This document shows, in pieces, positions 1-10,645 of a DNA stretch of 64,000 nt. The translations under genes were made by a program, and so were the position numbers. The number at the start of each line of letters is the position of its first letter. Position 1 is the stretch's first letter. This DNA is from Mytilus galloprovincialis (Eukaryota; Mollusca; Bivalvia; Mytilida; Mytilidae). A model generated the notes under the pieces. It was not told the origin of the DNA, did not search any database, and saw nothing but the letters and a program-made list of their open reading frames with translations. The stretch covers positions 30,967,440 through 31,031,439 of the forward strand of contig NC_134841.1 of NCBI RefSeq assembly GCF_965363235.1, read 5' to 3'.

Positions 1-763
1 TTGAGGGCATAAACAACAATGACACAAAACCGTTTTGGAAGTACATTAAATCCAAACGCCAGGACTCAGGAGGAATAGCACCATTAAAAAAGGGAACTAG
101 TCTTGTCAGTGATAGTAAGGGGAAAGCTGAACTCCTACTAGAACAATTCAAGTCCGTATTCACAATAACAACAGACACAAACCTACCAACAACAAGAATA
201 CGAGCTAAAATCAACATAACACCATCGACCAAAAGGGACTGGAAAAACTATTGAAAAACACCAACCCAAACAAAGCCTCTGGACCAGATAACATCCCAAA
301 CCGCATACTCAAGGAATGTGCTGAACACAACTCGCACCCATCCTACAAATCATAATGCAATGCTCGCTAGACACAGGTGAACTACCAAAAGACTGGAGAG
401 ACGCTAACATATCCAGTATCTTCAAAAAAGGAGACCAACATCTAGCAGAAAACTACAGAGTCTGACCTGTATCATTAACATCTGTCATCAGCAAAATTTT
501 AGAACACATTTGATGCAGGCACATCCTAAAACATCTGGAAAAAAACAAAATCCTAACCAATTTAAACCACGGCTTCAGGTCAGGATACTCATGTGAAACC
601 CAACTCATAACCACCATCAACGACTTCCTACAAGAACATGACAAGGGACACCAAATCGACGTAGGCATGTTAGATTTCTCAAAAGCTTTCGACACAGTAC
701 CACACAACAAATTATTACACAAGTTAGATCAATATGGAATTAAAGGAAACACACACAAATGGC
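1..763 (+). mobile_element. Non-LTR retrotransposon (LINE), reverse transcriptase N-terminal half, degraded
   Basis: Conceptual translation on the + strand gives a Jockey/CR1-type LINE region. It starts with a linker motif like NDTKPFWKYIKSKR, followed by NKASGPDNIP, then FRSGYSCETQL, and at 660-720 LDFSKAFDTVPHNKLL, which is a classic RT block with the first catalytic Asp. The reading jumps between frames several times and has stops, so it is not functional. The element starts before the window. It is interrupted at 764 and resumes at 4830, where the RT continues without loss (see the TTAA element). Clade assignment is from motif recognition only. Confidence 0.85.
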
Positions 764-1814
764 TTAAGGTCAAGTTACAGTAAATGAACGCCGTCTAGCA
801 GATTCCGCGAAATATTGCGACGTTTTGTACGAATTACGTCCCTTTGACCAGTTTGCAATGTTAAAATTGCACCCGGCGACTTTTCGATGGGACAACGCCA
901 ACGGTAAATTTTACTGAAAGTGTTACTTCTAGGAGAATGAACTTGTTTTTCTAAAATTAAAAATTGAAAATTTATATGAAAACAGTCATGAAGACGATCT
1001 TCAAAATGAAAATCAGGTCTTTGACTGGCGTCAGGGACGTAGGGTGGTAGAGTTTGTATATCTGCCGACCAGGTAAAACAAGTGTGAAAACTGTGGCTCA
1101 CTACTATTTCTACATAATTGTGATGAGAAAAAAAACAGTGTGGTCTCGGAAGTATTCTATATGTAGTATGTCAAAACTGTCCTTACAAAAAACCATATTC
1201 ACTGGGAAAAGAAAATAAGCAGAAGGGGTGCAAGCACGGTGCAAGTTTGGGACATTAATACTACAGTTAAAACTTAGTATTGTACGATAAGACTATATAT
1301 CCCATATTTTGAAAATTATCACACGTGACCAGTCGGAACAAGTAAAAATATTTTCAAATAAGAGAAAAGGAAATGAACCACATAAACTAATACTGGTCAT
1401 AAATTCGCCGCTGCTGTCAGTCAGTCAAAGATGGCAATAAAATATAATACACTTACATTAATATTAACCTTGTTCACGGTTGGTACAACAGTTTAATATT
1501 CATACACAGTTTTTAGACTATAACAAATTAAAAACAAACAAAAATGATGTTTCACGATCATTACTCCTCGCTAAATTTTGTATTCTAACGTTATTTTTTT
1601 TTTGTAATGGTGTTTTCTTTCACGTCCGCAATTTCGATGTTAAAAATAGAACACAATTCTTTAAATAGATACATGTATAAACAGTATATGGTTTGAAGAT
1701 TTATACATGGCTTAGTATCATAAAAGTATTGATTCGTATGGTTGTCTCCTCAAAGGAAATTGTTATATATATATATGGGTAAAAATTAACCGAATAAAAA
1801 AAATGTACCTTAGC

Positions 1815-2003
1815 TGAATAAAATTAACGGTACCAATTTTCTTGCACCAGATGCGCATTTCGACAATACAATACATGTCTCTTCAGTGATGCTCGTGGCC
1901 AAAATATTTGAAATCCAAAGCTTACATAAAAGATGAAGAGCTATAATCCAAAAGGTCCAAAAAGTATAGCCAAATCCGAGGAAGGAATCAGAAAGTAGCA
2001 TCT
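1815..2003 (-). repeat. Dispersed repeat family A (hammerhead-like core), copy 1
   Basis: Reverse-strand copy of the unit tandemly repeated at 47.4-48.2 kb, including the core CTGAAGA...GTCGAAA (here with a few extra bases in the hairpin loop). It is nested inside the TTAA element. Confidence 0.75.
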
Positions 2004-2267
2004 CAAATATAAAATAGAACTGTTCTCTCTATTTCACTCATAAAACTTGAAGGTTGAGAACGAGATTATATCGATCATCTCTATATTATACTACTACTAT
2101 ACATGTATATACCTACTGAAAAATATGCACAGTGTCACAGACTTTCAGTACCTAAAGTAAAATGTAAATCCCGTAAGTAGTTAGTACTTCAATAAGACAG
2201 CAACCAGACAAAAACACAAGGCCAAAAGAAAATTAAAAAGGAAAAGAATCTTATGATATGCATTTGT

Positions 2268-2516
2268 AAAGGGGGCAGGGGTCCAGATCCCGAAATCCCG
2301 GATGAAATCATGAAATCATGAAAACATGAAAACATGAAATCATGAAATCATGAAATCATGAAAACATGAAATCCCGAAGTCCCGAATTTATAGAAAGATA
2401 AATCCTGTCATCCCGAAATTCGAGAAAAGAATAGCCGGATCCAGAAAGGATCAATCCCGAAATCCCGTGCTTAAAAACACCAAACCCGGAGTCCCGTTAA
2501 AGGTCCCCCCCCCTCA
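2268..2516 (-). repeat. Low-complexity dispersed repeat built on ATCCCGAAATCCCG, copy 1
   Basis: About 250 bp bounded by G and C runs. It matches the reverse complement of 7795-8003 over its length. This copy has an extra expansion of a 10-bp unit (GAAATCATGA and variants) at about 2305-2370. Confidence 0.75.
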
Positions 2517-4829
2517 TTTTACATGACTAAATAACAAAACACAATATTTCCAGTCATGTCTTAGCCTGTGTGCGATTGTTTTTTTCGTGTTTTTTTTTTT
2601 TTTTTGGTTTGGGGGTGGGGGTATTTTTGTAGGCATATTAAACATAAGTATGTACATCTGTTTTTATGTCATATCTCAACCTCCGTATTTTTGGTTTCCT
2701 TGGAAATGTTTTTACACGATGTATTTTCTGGAAAAAAACACTGTACTACAAAGACCGTGCAATGTCTTGAGAGAAAGCGAAATTCAGAGAGAGAAGCACA
2801 TTAATTTATTGTCACATATAATTACATCTAAAAAGGAGTTGCAGAATAACGTATACTGGGGAATGTCAAAATTGAACAAAAAAGTTTGCAAAATTATAAA
2901 GAATAACAACGGAAAATAAAATAATTATTTAATACAATAGTATAGACCATTTACAGAATTAAGAAATCATGTAATGAAAGAAGAATTTTACAAAATCGTT
3001 AATTGATGATTTTTTTAGAATAAGCGTTATATTTAAAGATAAAGAACATTTAGGTCCACACTTAATATGGACCCTAAAAAAATCGTTGGATTATCTCGGT
3101 GTTGCTGGTCAGTAATGAATAAAAAATTACTGGTCAATTTAAAGGTTGATGTAAGTGATGCAATATATTCTTATTTTCCTGTTCCCCTTATGTAACTTCC
3201 AGCTTTATTGAAGTTTACATCAATCAAAGCCTTAGTTTAACTTAGTTTCCTGTTATTACTACCCCCCCCCCCCCAACCGCCCTTTATTTGTCGCATGTTG
3301 TGTATCATGTACTGATTCTATATATACTTCGAACATACATATGTACACTTATGGAACAATAACCATTTATTAAACTTTTTAAAACGTTTTTGTAGACTTG
3401 TATACAATAAATTTTATACAGAACAAAAAAGATATTAATAAAGATGTCAGTTTATCTGCATGTTTTACTTGTTAACTTGCAGATGTGTAAATAACCACAC
3501 GACACTCTTTCAAGAATTTCTAGGATCATTGATATAATGTTTGTTTATAAATGCGATGTTAAGAAGCAGTATATGGACAGAACACGTTCTGTCGTGATAT
3601 AGTACCAAAACACAAGCTATTACATGTTCCGCTGCTAAAGAAACCGTTTTTTTCCAAAAGTGGCCAAATTATATATCGGAACGGAGAAAAAGTGTAAACA
3701 GATGACTTACAAGATAGTCTAAGAGATTTATGAATTGGTTACCCAAAAATGACAAAGTTCAACTATCTCTCATTAGAGCAAATATCAATAAAGATCAAAA
3801 CTCTGACCACATGCAAACAGACAGCAAAGTGAAAACGTTCTAGGTTTCAAACCGTAGATGTTTTGCGGATTAACAATAAAGGGGGACGGACGGCCAGACG
3901 GAATGACGGGCGGGTAGACGTACAGGGGTAGTTGAGGGGGGGGGGGGGTATAAAAAATAAAGCTTCAATAATATCTTTTATTGCGTCAACTTGTAGACAG
4001 TAACCCTGATGATTTCTATTTTTAAGTTTTTACCATTTTTGCGTTTATGTACTTGCAATGTATTTTTGTCTGAATTAGTAATTGTTTTAGATATGTATAT
4101 TGATTATGAACATACATGTTTCATATTTTTTACAACGTATAGTTTCTTTTTAAAATGTTCCATAAAAGAGGGTCTGATTGGGATTTACGGAATATAGAAT
4201 AATGGGCAAAAATTGCAGAATAAAATGCAGAAAAGAAAAAAAAGAAAAAGAGTATAATGGGGTGCTAAAATATAAAGAATAAAGAATATTGGTAATACTA
4301 ATAAAAATTATTGATAATTATCCAGATTCTTATGATAAAAAGAATCTATCAATACGAAACACATCGTGCAGAATCAACACGAAGAACGTTGGAAATTATT
4401 AGCATGATAACTTGACGTTATGTTATAAAAATTACGACGTCACGAATTTTGATGCTTTTTTTTTGCCAAAATGTTGGGTTTGCGTCGCTTCTACAGGGAA
4501 AACGAAGTCGGTGACCATATTTTTTTTTATATCATCTAATTCGTAAGACAAAAAGGAAGAAAATATTAATAATAAAAAAATTCTATGGAGCGGTTCACGT
4601 GATTTATACCGGAAACCGAAAATTGTAGAAGAAAAATATATATTTCCCCTATATATTCAATGTAATTTAGTACCCTCTCGGACCATTTTGAAAATGGATT
4701 TTTCTTGAAAACGAAGTCGGTGACATATACTTTTTTTTACATTTTCTGATGTATATTTTCAATATCTAGTTGAGTTCTAAATTTTTAAAAAATCTATGGA
4801 CTAGTTCATTTACTGATCCTTGACCTTAA

Positions 4830-5860
4830 GAACTTCCTAACTGCAAGATCAATGCGAACCATCGTAGAAGGCGAATCATCCAGCGAAACAACAGTTGACT
4901 CTGGGGTCCCCCAGGGCACAGTCTTAGGACCAATCCTGTTCCTGTGCCACACCAACGACCTACCAGACAGTGTAACATCATCAGTAAGACTATTTGCCGA
5001 CGATTGCCTACTATACAGAACAATTAAAAATAGCCAAGACCAACAAAAACTACAAACAGATTTGGAACAACTAGAAATATGGGCCGACAAATGGGGAATG
5101 CGTTTCAATGCCAAAAAGTGCTATGTTCTATCCATAAACAAAAAAAGCCGACAAATTCTACACCCTTAACAAACACATCCTACAATAGGTACAAGTGAAC
5201 CCGTACTTGGGACTCCAAATCTCAAACGACCTGAAATGGAGTTTCCACATAAATAACATCAGCAAGAAAGCCAATGCCACCTTGGGCTTTCTTAGGAGGA
5301 ACTTGAGGAACGTACCAGAGGCATGTAGGAAAGTGGCATACATATCCCTAGTAAGATCGACAATGGAATATGGCGCAACAATCTGGAACCCATATATGAA
5401 AGGGGATATTGACAAATAAGAACGTATCCAAAACAGAGGCATACGATTTATCAAGAAAAATTACAGAAGTCGAGAAACAGGGTCCATAACAAACATGAGA
5501 CGACAACTTGAAATGGAGACGCTAGAGGATAGAAGACACAGCCTCCGTCTTATTCTGATTTACAAGGTGGTTGAGGGACTGGTGCTGGCTCTGCCAGCCG
5601 ACAATTTTGTCATACCAGCACGACCTAAACGAACGATAAAAGCCAAAACGTATTCAAATTGTGAAACTGACAATATCATCGAACGACAAGTCATCAATAA
5701 CACCAGAGGACTAAAAGTACCAAACAGCAACAAACCACAGTATAAACATTCATTTTTTGTGGAAACAACTATTCACTGGAACCCACTACCAGTTAAAGTT
5801 GTGCATTCAGGCTCTGTAGAGGCATTTAAGACCGCTCTACAAGAACACCGCCCATAACAA
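4830..5860 (+). mobile_element. LINE reverse transcriptase C-terminal half and 3' domain, degraded
   Basis: This continues the LINE interrupted at 763. Visible RT blocks are SGVPQGTVLGPILF (about 4896-4940), LFADDCLLYR with the catalytic DD (about 4990-5020), WGMRFNAKKC (5090-5125), NPYLGLQIS and EYGATIWNPY (5196-5400). A basic C-terminal domain follows (RPKRTIKAK; HWNPLPVKVV) and ends at 5857. At least two frame changes or stops separate the three open segments 4852-5169, 5195-5419 and 5495-5857. It is a fossil of the same family as 14820-15510 (-) and probably 29822-30360 (+). Confidence 0.87.
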
Positions 5861-6181
5861 CGGCGCTCTTCTCCACCGTGTATAAAAGCCTAAACAGGAT
5901 TCTACACGTACTACTACAGATACAGAATATAAAAAATCATAAAAATATATGCATATGTAACTTTAAAAAAACATGTTTTATTTGTTTAAATATATTTATC
6001 TGAGAATCATGGACTTTTGACCAGATAAATACTTTATAAATGAAACTGTTCAGATGATATTGACCGAGGACGTAGTGGATGGATGTGATTGCAAAGCCAG
6101 TAGTCCTTTCTTTTTGTTTTACGAACTTATATATATAGTGGGCATACCTATCCACCTATGAAAATTAAAATGCAGGTTTAA

Positions 6182-6218
6182 TCGTCAATGCAAGTCTTAT
6201 TAAGACTTGCATTGACGA
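6182..6218. other. Perfect 18-bp palindrome with 1-nt centre
   Basis: The two 18-nt arms (6182-6199 and 6201-6218) are exact reverse complements around a single T. It lies in otherwise featureless AT-rich DNA between the LINE end and the PLE tail. It could fold as a hairpin or mark the joint of an inverted duplication. Confidence 0.8.
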
Positions 6219-6397
6219 ATAAAATCGCAGGTCATAATGCGTACACTCTTTTTCAAGCAGAATATAAGTATTTAGGGATTATTTTTTTTAATGTTTTTTA
6301 TTAAATCAAACAGTTTCCAAAACATATGCACTGAAAATAATTTAAATAAAATAGTGATATATATATATAGCAAAAGTAAATAAACACGGTGTACAGA

Positions 6398-6540
6398 ATG
6401 TATATAATAATATTTTTAAATCTGCAAACTACATTTCACATCAAATAATAACAGTTCGTTAAAATATTGTCACTAGCGCTTTCATGCCTTCTGGCAATCT
6501 TCAGGCGACGTTTTAAAGGGAAATCACACTATTTAAACTA
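6398..6540 (-). mobile_element. Penelope-like element 3' tail fragment, inverted partner of 10405-10567
   Basis: About 140 bp nearly identical to the reverse complement of 10405-10567; the right copy has about 28 extra bases. On the minus strand it carries CTGAAGA, a 4-bp hairpin TGCC/GGCA and GAAA (6480-6504 in plus coordinates), then an AT-rich tail. PLE 3' ends are known to carry hammerhead-type motifs of this layout. Calling it a PLE tail is an inference from this and from its likeness to the tail of the coding PLE at 10.7 kb. Confidence 0.55.
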
Positions 6541-7794
6541 CTAATAATAATTCATTGAAATTTTTCATTTAGACAGATCATACTTGTTTCAATATTTTAG
6601 GCCAAAAAAAAATTGGGGTCACCGATGTTGTTTTCGAGATATGACGTCATCAAAAAGTAAAGAATTGCGTTATACCGCAATATAGAAATAGCGCTCAAAA
6701 ATGCTATAAGAAGGCAAAATTATTGAAAAACGATGTTTAACTGGTTTAACTTAAACTGTCAGTTGTAACTTTTATCTTATACACATTTATTTTTCTCAGT
6801 TTCCTTATTTATTACGGCCTTTTTACATTTCCCGCCATTTTTAATTGCCGTTTATTAAAGATTTTTCTTGAAATAAAAAAAAATCTACTAATGTTTTTTC
6901 CTTCAAACTTCTGCATTAGTTGCAGCTTCAGGGGAGATTTTAAAAGCATTAATAAAAAAGGGGGGTCACCGATGTTTTAAATCCGCTACAGTGGAAATAA
7001 TCTTATTATCAATTTTTGGCGGGAATTATAACCTTTTCTCTTTTTTTAAACGTTATAGAACGACGTTGCTAGCATAGCAGCATTTCTTGCAATGCTTGGA
7101 ACTATAAGGTTAAAATTATATATATTTTTTTTTATATAATAATATTTTTTTAAGGTATTTTGATTATTCATTATTAAACATACAGTAACAGTTTATTAAA
7201 CAGTAATTGTCAAAGTTGGAGTCATCTAAATTTTTAATTGCATTTGTTGTATAGGAAAAACTAATGTGTGCCTCATGCCGTATTAAAGAATTAATTTACG
7301 GCTTGCAGATTTAGAATCTTCTACTTCGGAAGATTGAGGGTATCTGGGCTGAAAAGTAACACGTTCCATTTAGACTACAAACGGAATAAATTCATTAACT
7401 TGTCCATTGCACCGGGAAGATAAAACCCGAAATGCCGTGTTTGAAAAGCCACAAACTCGGCACTTTAAAAAAAAAAAGCCCTCAATGACACCGTTTTCAA
7501 GAGAAAATTAAAATTGGCTAACATTTCTGTTATTACATAACGCTCCATAATCGACACAAATTAAGTTCGAGTTCCAGCATTATTTCGAATATTTTTTTGA
7601 AACTTCTTGAGTTATATTGTTAGATAGAGTAACAATTCTGGTAAGAGTTTAAATTTTGAGATCCGATGAAATTAAGAGTAAGAATGTGGTTTCTATTTTC
7701 TGTTGGTGCACCTCTTTTTGTTTGAATGTATATTCTTTTATCACATTTATCTTTGATTGTGGTAAATGCACCTATTTTTGCCAATACTGATTAA

Positions 7795-8003
7795 TGAAGG
7801 GGGCAGGACCTTTTTCGGGACGTCGGGATCAAGCGTTTTTAAGCTCGGGATTTCGGGATTGACCCTTTCGGGATCCGGGATTTCTTTTTTCGATGTTCGG
7901 GATGTCAGGATTTTTTTTTTTAAATTCTGGACCTCGGGATTTCATGTTTTTAAGCCCTGGATTTCGGGATCAGGACCCCTCTGACCCCCCCCCCCCCTCA
8001 TTA
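7795..8003 (+). repeat. ATCCCGAAATCCCG-type dispersed repeat, copy 2
   Basis: Reverse-oriented copy of 2268-2516, made of repeated TCGGGAT/TTCGGGATC words and ending in a C run. A shorter related scrap is visible at about 7425-7490. Confidence 0.75.
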
Positions 8004-8049
8004 ATGATAGTTAATTTGAAAATAATTAATTGAATTTGTGTGCCAATAT

Positions 8050-8454
8050 TTAAGCACTCTCTGATATATCATGTTGGCTATTTTTGTTTAAAGAACCAAA
8101 GAATAAAGAGTAAAAAAACTGGATGTCCTTTTCAGTCACGGTCTCCGACAATATCCCTTTATCACTGTCGACAGTGATCACATTGAGTGTCCTAAACTCG
8201 AAACCTACATCTGAACTTTTATTACTATTTATTAATTTTTTTACCATTGTTTTCTTGATTTTTACAAAACTTTCAGTGGCAAATACTACATGAACATCAG
8301 CACAAAACATTTGTCTATATGAGTGGAATATTCTTTCACCAGACGGACCATTAATGTGTTTGTTACAGTTTAGCAGTACTCTGTGAGACATGTGTATTAT
8401 ATCTCTACATAAATACATGTGTATGTGTGTGTTAAATATTTCTCTTGTTGGAAA
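8050..8454 (-). CDS. Candidate terminal exon of an unrecognised protein
   Basis: The minus strand is open from 8526 to a stop at 8050. The part above 8455 is repeat sequence, but from 8454 down it reads like real coding sequence: a plausible acceptor (TTTACCAG) is followed in frame by FPTREIFN and about 134 residues to the stop. Composition is ordinary, with mixed charged and hydrophobic residues and segments such as CADVHVVFATESFVK and FEFRTLNVITVDSD. I do not recognise a domain. It sits between mobile elements and I found no partner exon, so it may be a stranded exon, a captured gene fragment or part of an element. Confidence 0.35.
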   Translation of the reverse strand, partial: FPTREIFNTHIHMYLCRDIIHMSHRVLLNCNKHINGPSGERIFHSYRQMFCADVHVVFATESFVKIKKTMVKKLINSNKSSDVGFEFRTLNVITVDSDKGILSETVTEKDIQFFYSLFFGSLNKNSQHDISESA

Positions 8455-8488
8455 CTGGTAAAGCCAAATGTATAGTACGTGTTGAATT

Positions 8489-9287
8489 ATTATACGCCCG
8501 GTTACGGGACGTATTATGGTATACATCTGTCGGTCCGTCCGTCGTCAAAATGTCGGACATTTACTCAAAAACGCTTTAACCAATTGGCATAAAACATTAA
8601 AGAAATTGTTTATATCTATTGACGTGAGCTCCCTTTCTTTTTTTTTTATAAATTTTGATTTTACTTTTCCGAGTTATCCATTAAAAAAGGGGGATTTTCC
8701 AGTTTTCGGACAATTATAACTCAATATCGCTTTCATCAATTTTAATACAACTTTGATAAATTGTTTATATCTGTTGATGTAAATACCCTTTTGATTTTCA
8801 TAAATTTCTAATGTGACATTGAGAAGTTATGCATCTTTCTGAAATTGTACCACAAGGTTCCAATTCACAAATGAAAGGCTGACGTATGTAGTTGCTCAAA
8901 ACGTTCAGAAATTAGGGGCCACAACCAAGCATTTTACTAAAATTACTATTTTACAATAACTTGTGTTATGGATCTATCTAAAATTGTACTACAAGGTTCC
9001 ATACCACACAGGGAAGGCTGAGATTGAGTTTGGTGGTAATTACTCCAAGAGGGGAGGGGTGGCGTTTCATGTTTTTTTTTTGCAAACTTTTCGAAATATC
9101 TCAAAAAGTTATCTCCAATTGCACAGTATTGCACAATAGATTTTTTTATACCTTTGACCACATTTACTTTGTGTCAGAAACCTATATTATGTCAAAATTT
9201 TTATCACAATCCAAATTTAGACCGTATCAAGCTTTAATATTGTATCCAAACTTGCCTCAACTGTTCAGGGTTCAGAGGCGTTAGATA
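8489..9287 (+). repeat. Dispersed repeat family C (GGGACGTATTATGGTATAC head), copy 1
   Basis: It starts with a head shared with 41868-42955 followed by GTCCGTCC-type repeats. Its last 140 bp (about 9150-9287) instead match the tail of the family B elements at about 32930-33150 and 46420-46535, ending near the block ACTGTTCAGGGTTC. No coding capacity is seen. Confidence 0.7.
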
Positions 9288-9822
9288 TCAAAGGAACATT
9301 TGGGAAAGATGGACGACACTTAGATCATTTCTGTCGTCACATGTGAAATAAATAACGATTTCAAATAGGACTTCACACATTTACGTCCAGTGGCAAGTTT
9401 AATGCATATTCAGAACTAGAACATATGAATTTGACTCTGCTTTGTAAAAACCCGACAGTCTGAGCCGGATAAATACTTAAATATGAAATGAGATGTTTGA
9501 TGAATTATTTATACATGTAGTATAGAAGACTATAATAGTTATGACGTTGCATGCATGTGATATGAGAAAACTGTAAGTTGAAACTCATTGTTCTTATTTA
9601 CAACCCTCTTTTGAACAGAAAACTACAGATTCCGATAGCTATACGCTAACATTACTCTTGGTCTATATGTATCCCCCCCCCCCCCCCGAAAATATACGCG
9701 GAACCCTACATACCGCATCGCGGCGATACGCTGCCAAAGTTGTGCCATTTCATGATCACCTTCGGCAATTTTTCGCCATACATTTTGTCCATTTCGAGTA
9801 GGATTTTCATTTTTGCACTTAA

Positions 9823-10270
9823 GGTCAAGATGAGTCCATAATATTTTTGGAAATTTAGAATACAATTAGATATTGAACATGTACATCAGAAAATTAAAAA
9901 AATATATATATTTCACCGACTTCGTTATCGAGAAAATGGTCGGAGAGGGTACTAAGATACATTGAATATGCTATGAAATTCCAACGTTCTTAGTGTTGAT
10001 TATGCATGATGATTATGTGTTTTGTATTGGTAGATCCTTTTTATCATAATGGTCTGGATAGTGGGTCATTCATTTATTAATGTTTATTTTGTGTTTCCAA
10101 TATTTTTTATTCTTTATATTTTAGCTCCTCATCATTCAATCTTTTTTTTGCCTTTTATTCTGCAGTATTTGCCCATTATTTTGTATTCCGCAGGTAAACC
10201 CCAATACAATCTAGAAACTCGCTAGTACAACATATCAGTTGTAAAAAATATGATATGTCCATTATCATTT
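9823..10270 (-). mobile_element. Partial second copy of the TTAA element (right end, inverted)
   Basis: It begins at TTAA (9819-9822) with GGTCAAG and runs for about 450 bp as the reverse complement of roughly 4080-4825, diverged but continuous. Shared marks include the CACCGACTTCG block, the AACGTTCTTAGTGTTGATT block and the ATTCTGCA...CCCATTAT block. The other terminus is missing. Confidence 0.75.
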
Positions 10271-10404
10271 CTCCTGCTTTAGTGGAACATCCCTTCGAGC
10301 GTTCGCTTTTTCATAAATTAGCAACCTTTACGGCGGAAACGAAAACGGCGACGTCATAATACAGTTACGACACTATGGCGGCGCCGAGAGCGATGCGTAT
10401 AAAC

Positions 10405-10555
10405 AATAGTGTGATTTCCCTTTAACAATGTCCTTGACGACATTTTAAAAAAAACGTCGCCTGAAGATTGCCAGAAGGCATGAAAGCGCTAGTGACAATA
10501 TTTTAACGAACTGTTATTATTTGATGTGAAATGTAGTTTGCAAATTTAAAAATAT

Positions 10556-10567
<12 letters not shown>
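10405..10567 (+). mobile_element. Penelope-like element 3' tail fragment with hammerhead-like motif
   Basis: Plus-strand partner of 6398-6540. It shows CTGAAGA (10461-10467), the hairpin TGCC-AGAA-GGCA (10469-10480) and GAAA (10482-10485), then about 75 AT-rich bases running into a (TA)n tract. The order hammerhead core, then a GTTATT..GATG block, then TA repeats mirrors the 3' end of the coding PLE on the other side of the tract. Confidence 0.55.

Positions 10568-10644
<77 letters not shown>
10559..10644. repeat. (TA)n microsatellite, about 43 units
   Basis: An uninterrupted TA run of about 85 bp. It lies exactly between two element tails that point at each other (10405-10567 on plus; 10645-12700 on minus). 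Its length may be approximate in an assembly. Confidence 0.95.

Positions 10645-10645
<1 letters not shown>

Larger units (their letters stand above)
768..4825. mobile_element. 4.06 kb TTAA-flanked inverted-repeat DNA element inserted in the LINE
   Basis: The left end (768-789) and right end (4804-4825) are inverted copies, 19 of 22 positions alike, beginning GGTCAAG and ending in the block CAGTAAATGAAC. Both ends are flanked by TTAA (764-767, 4826-4829). Removing the element and one TTAA rejoins the LINE codons as TGG CTT AAG AAC (W-L-K-N), so the empty site can be reconstructed. Because the flank is the palindrome CTTAAG, TA, TTAA or CTTAAG target duplication cannot be told apart; TTAA would suggest piggyBac-type mobilisation. 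No transposase was recognised inside; it holds other repeats (1815-2003, 2268-2516). A partial inverted copy of its right end lies at 9823-10270. Likely non-autonomous. Confidence 0.8.

Noticed and set aside
775-1101. 108-codon minus-strand ORF next to the left end of the TTAA element
   Set aside because: No recognisable transposase or other domain, and it ends at the terminal repeat; not enough to call a gene.
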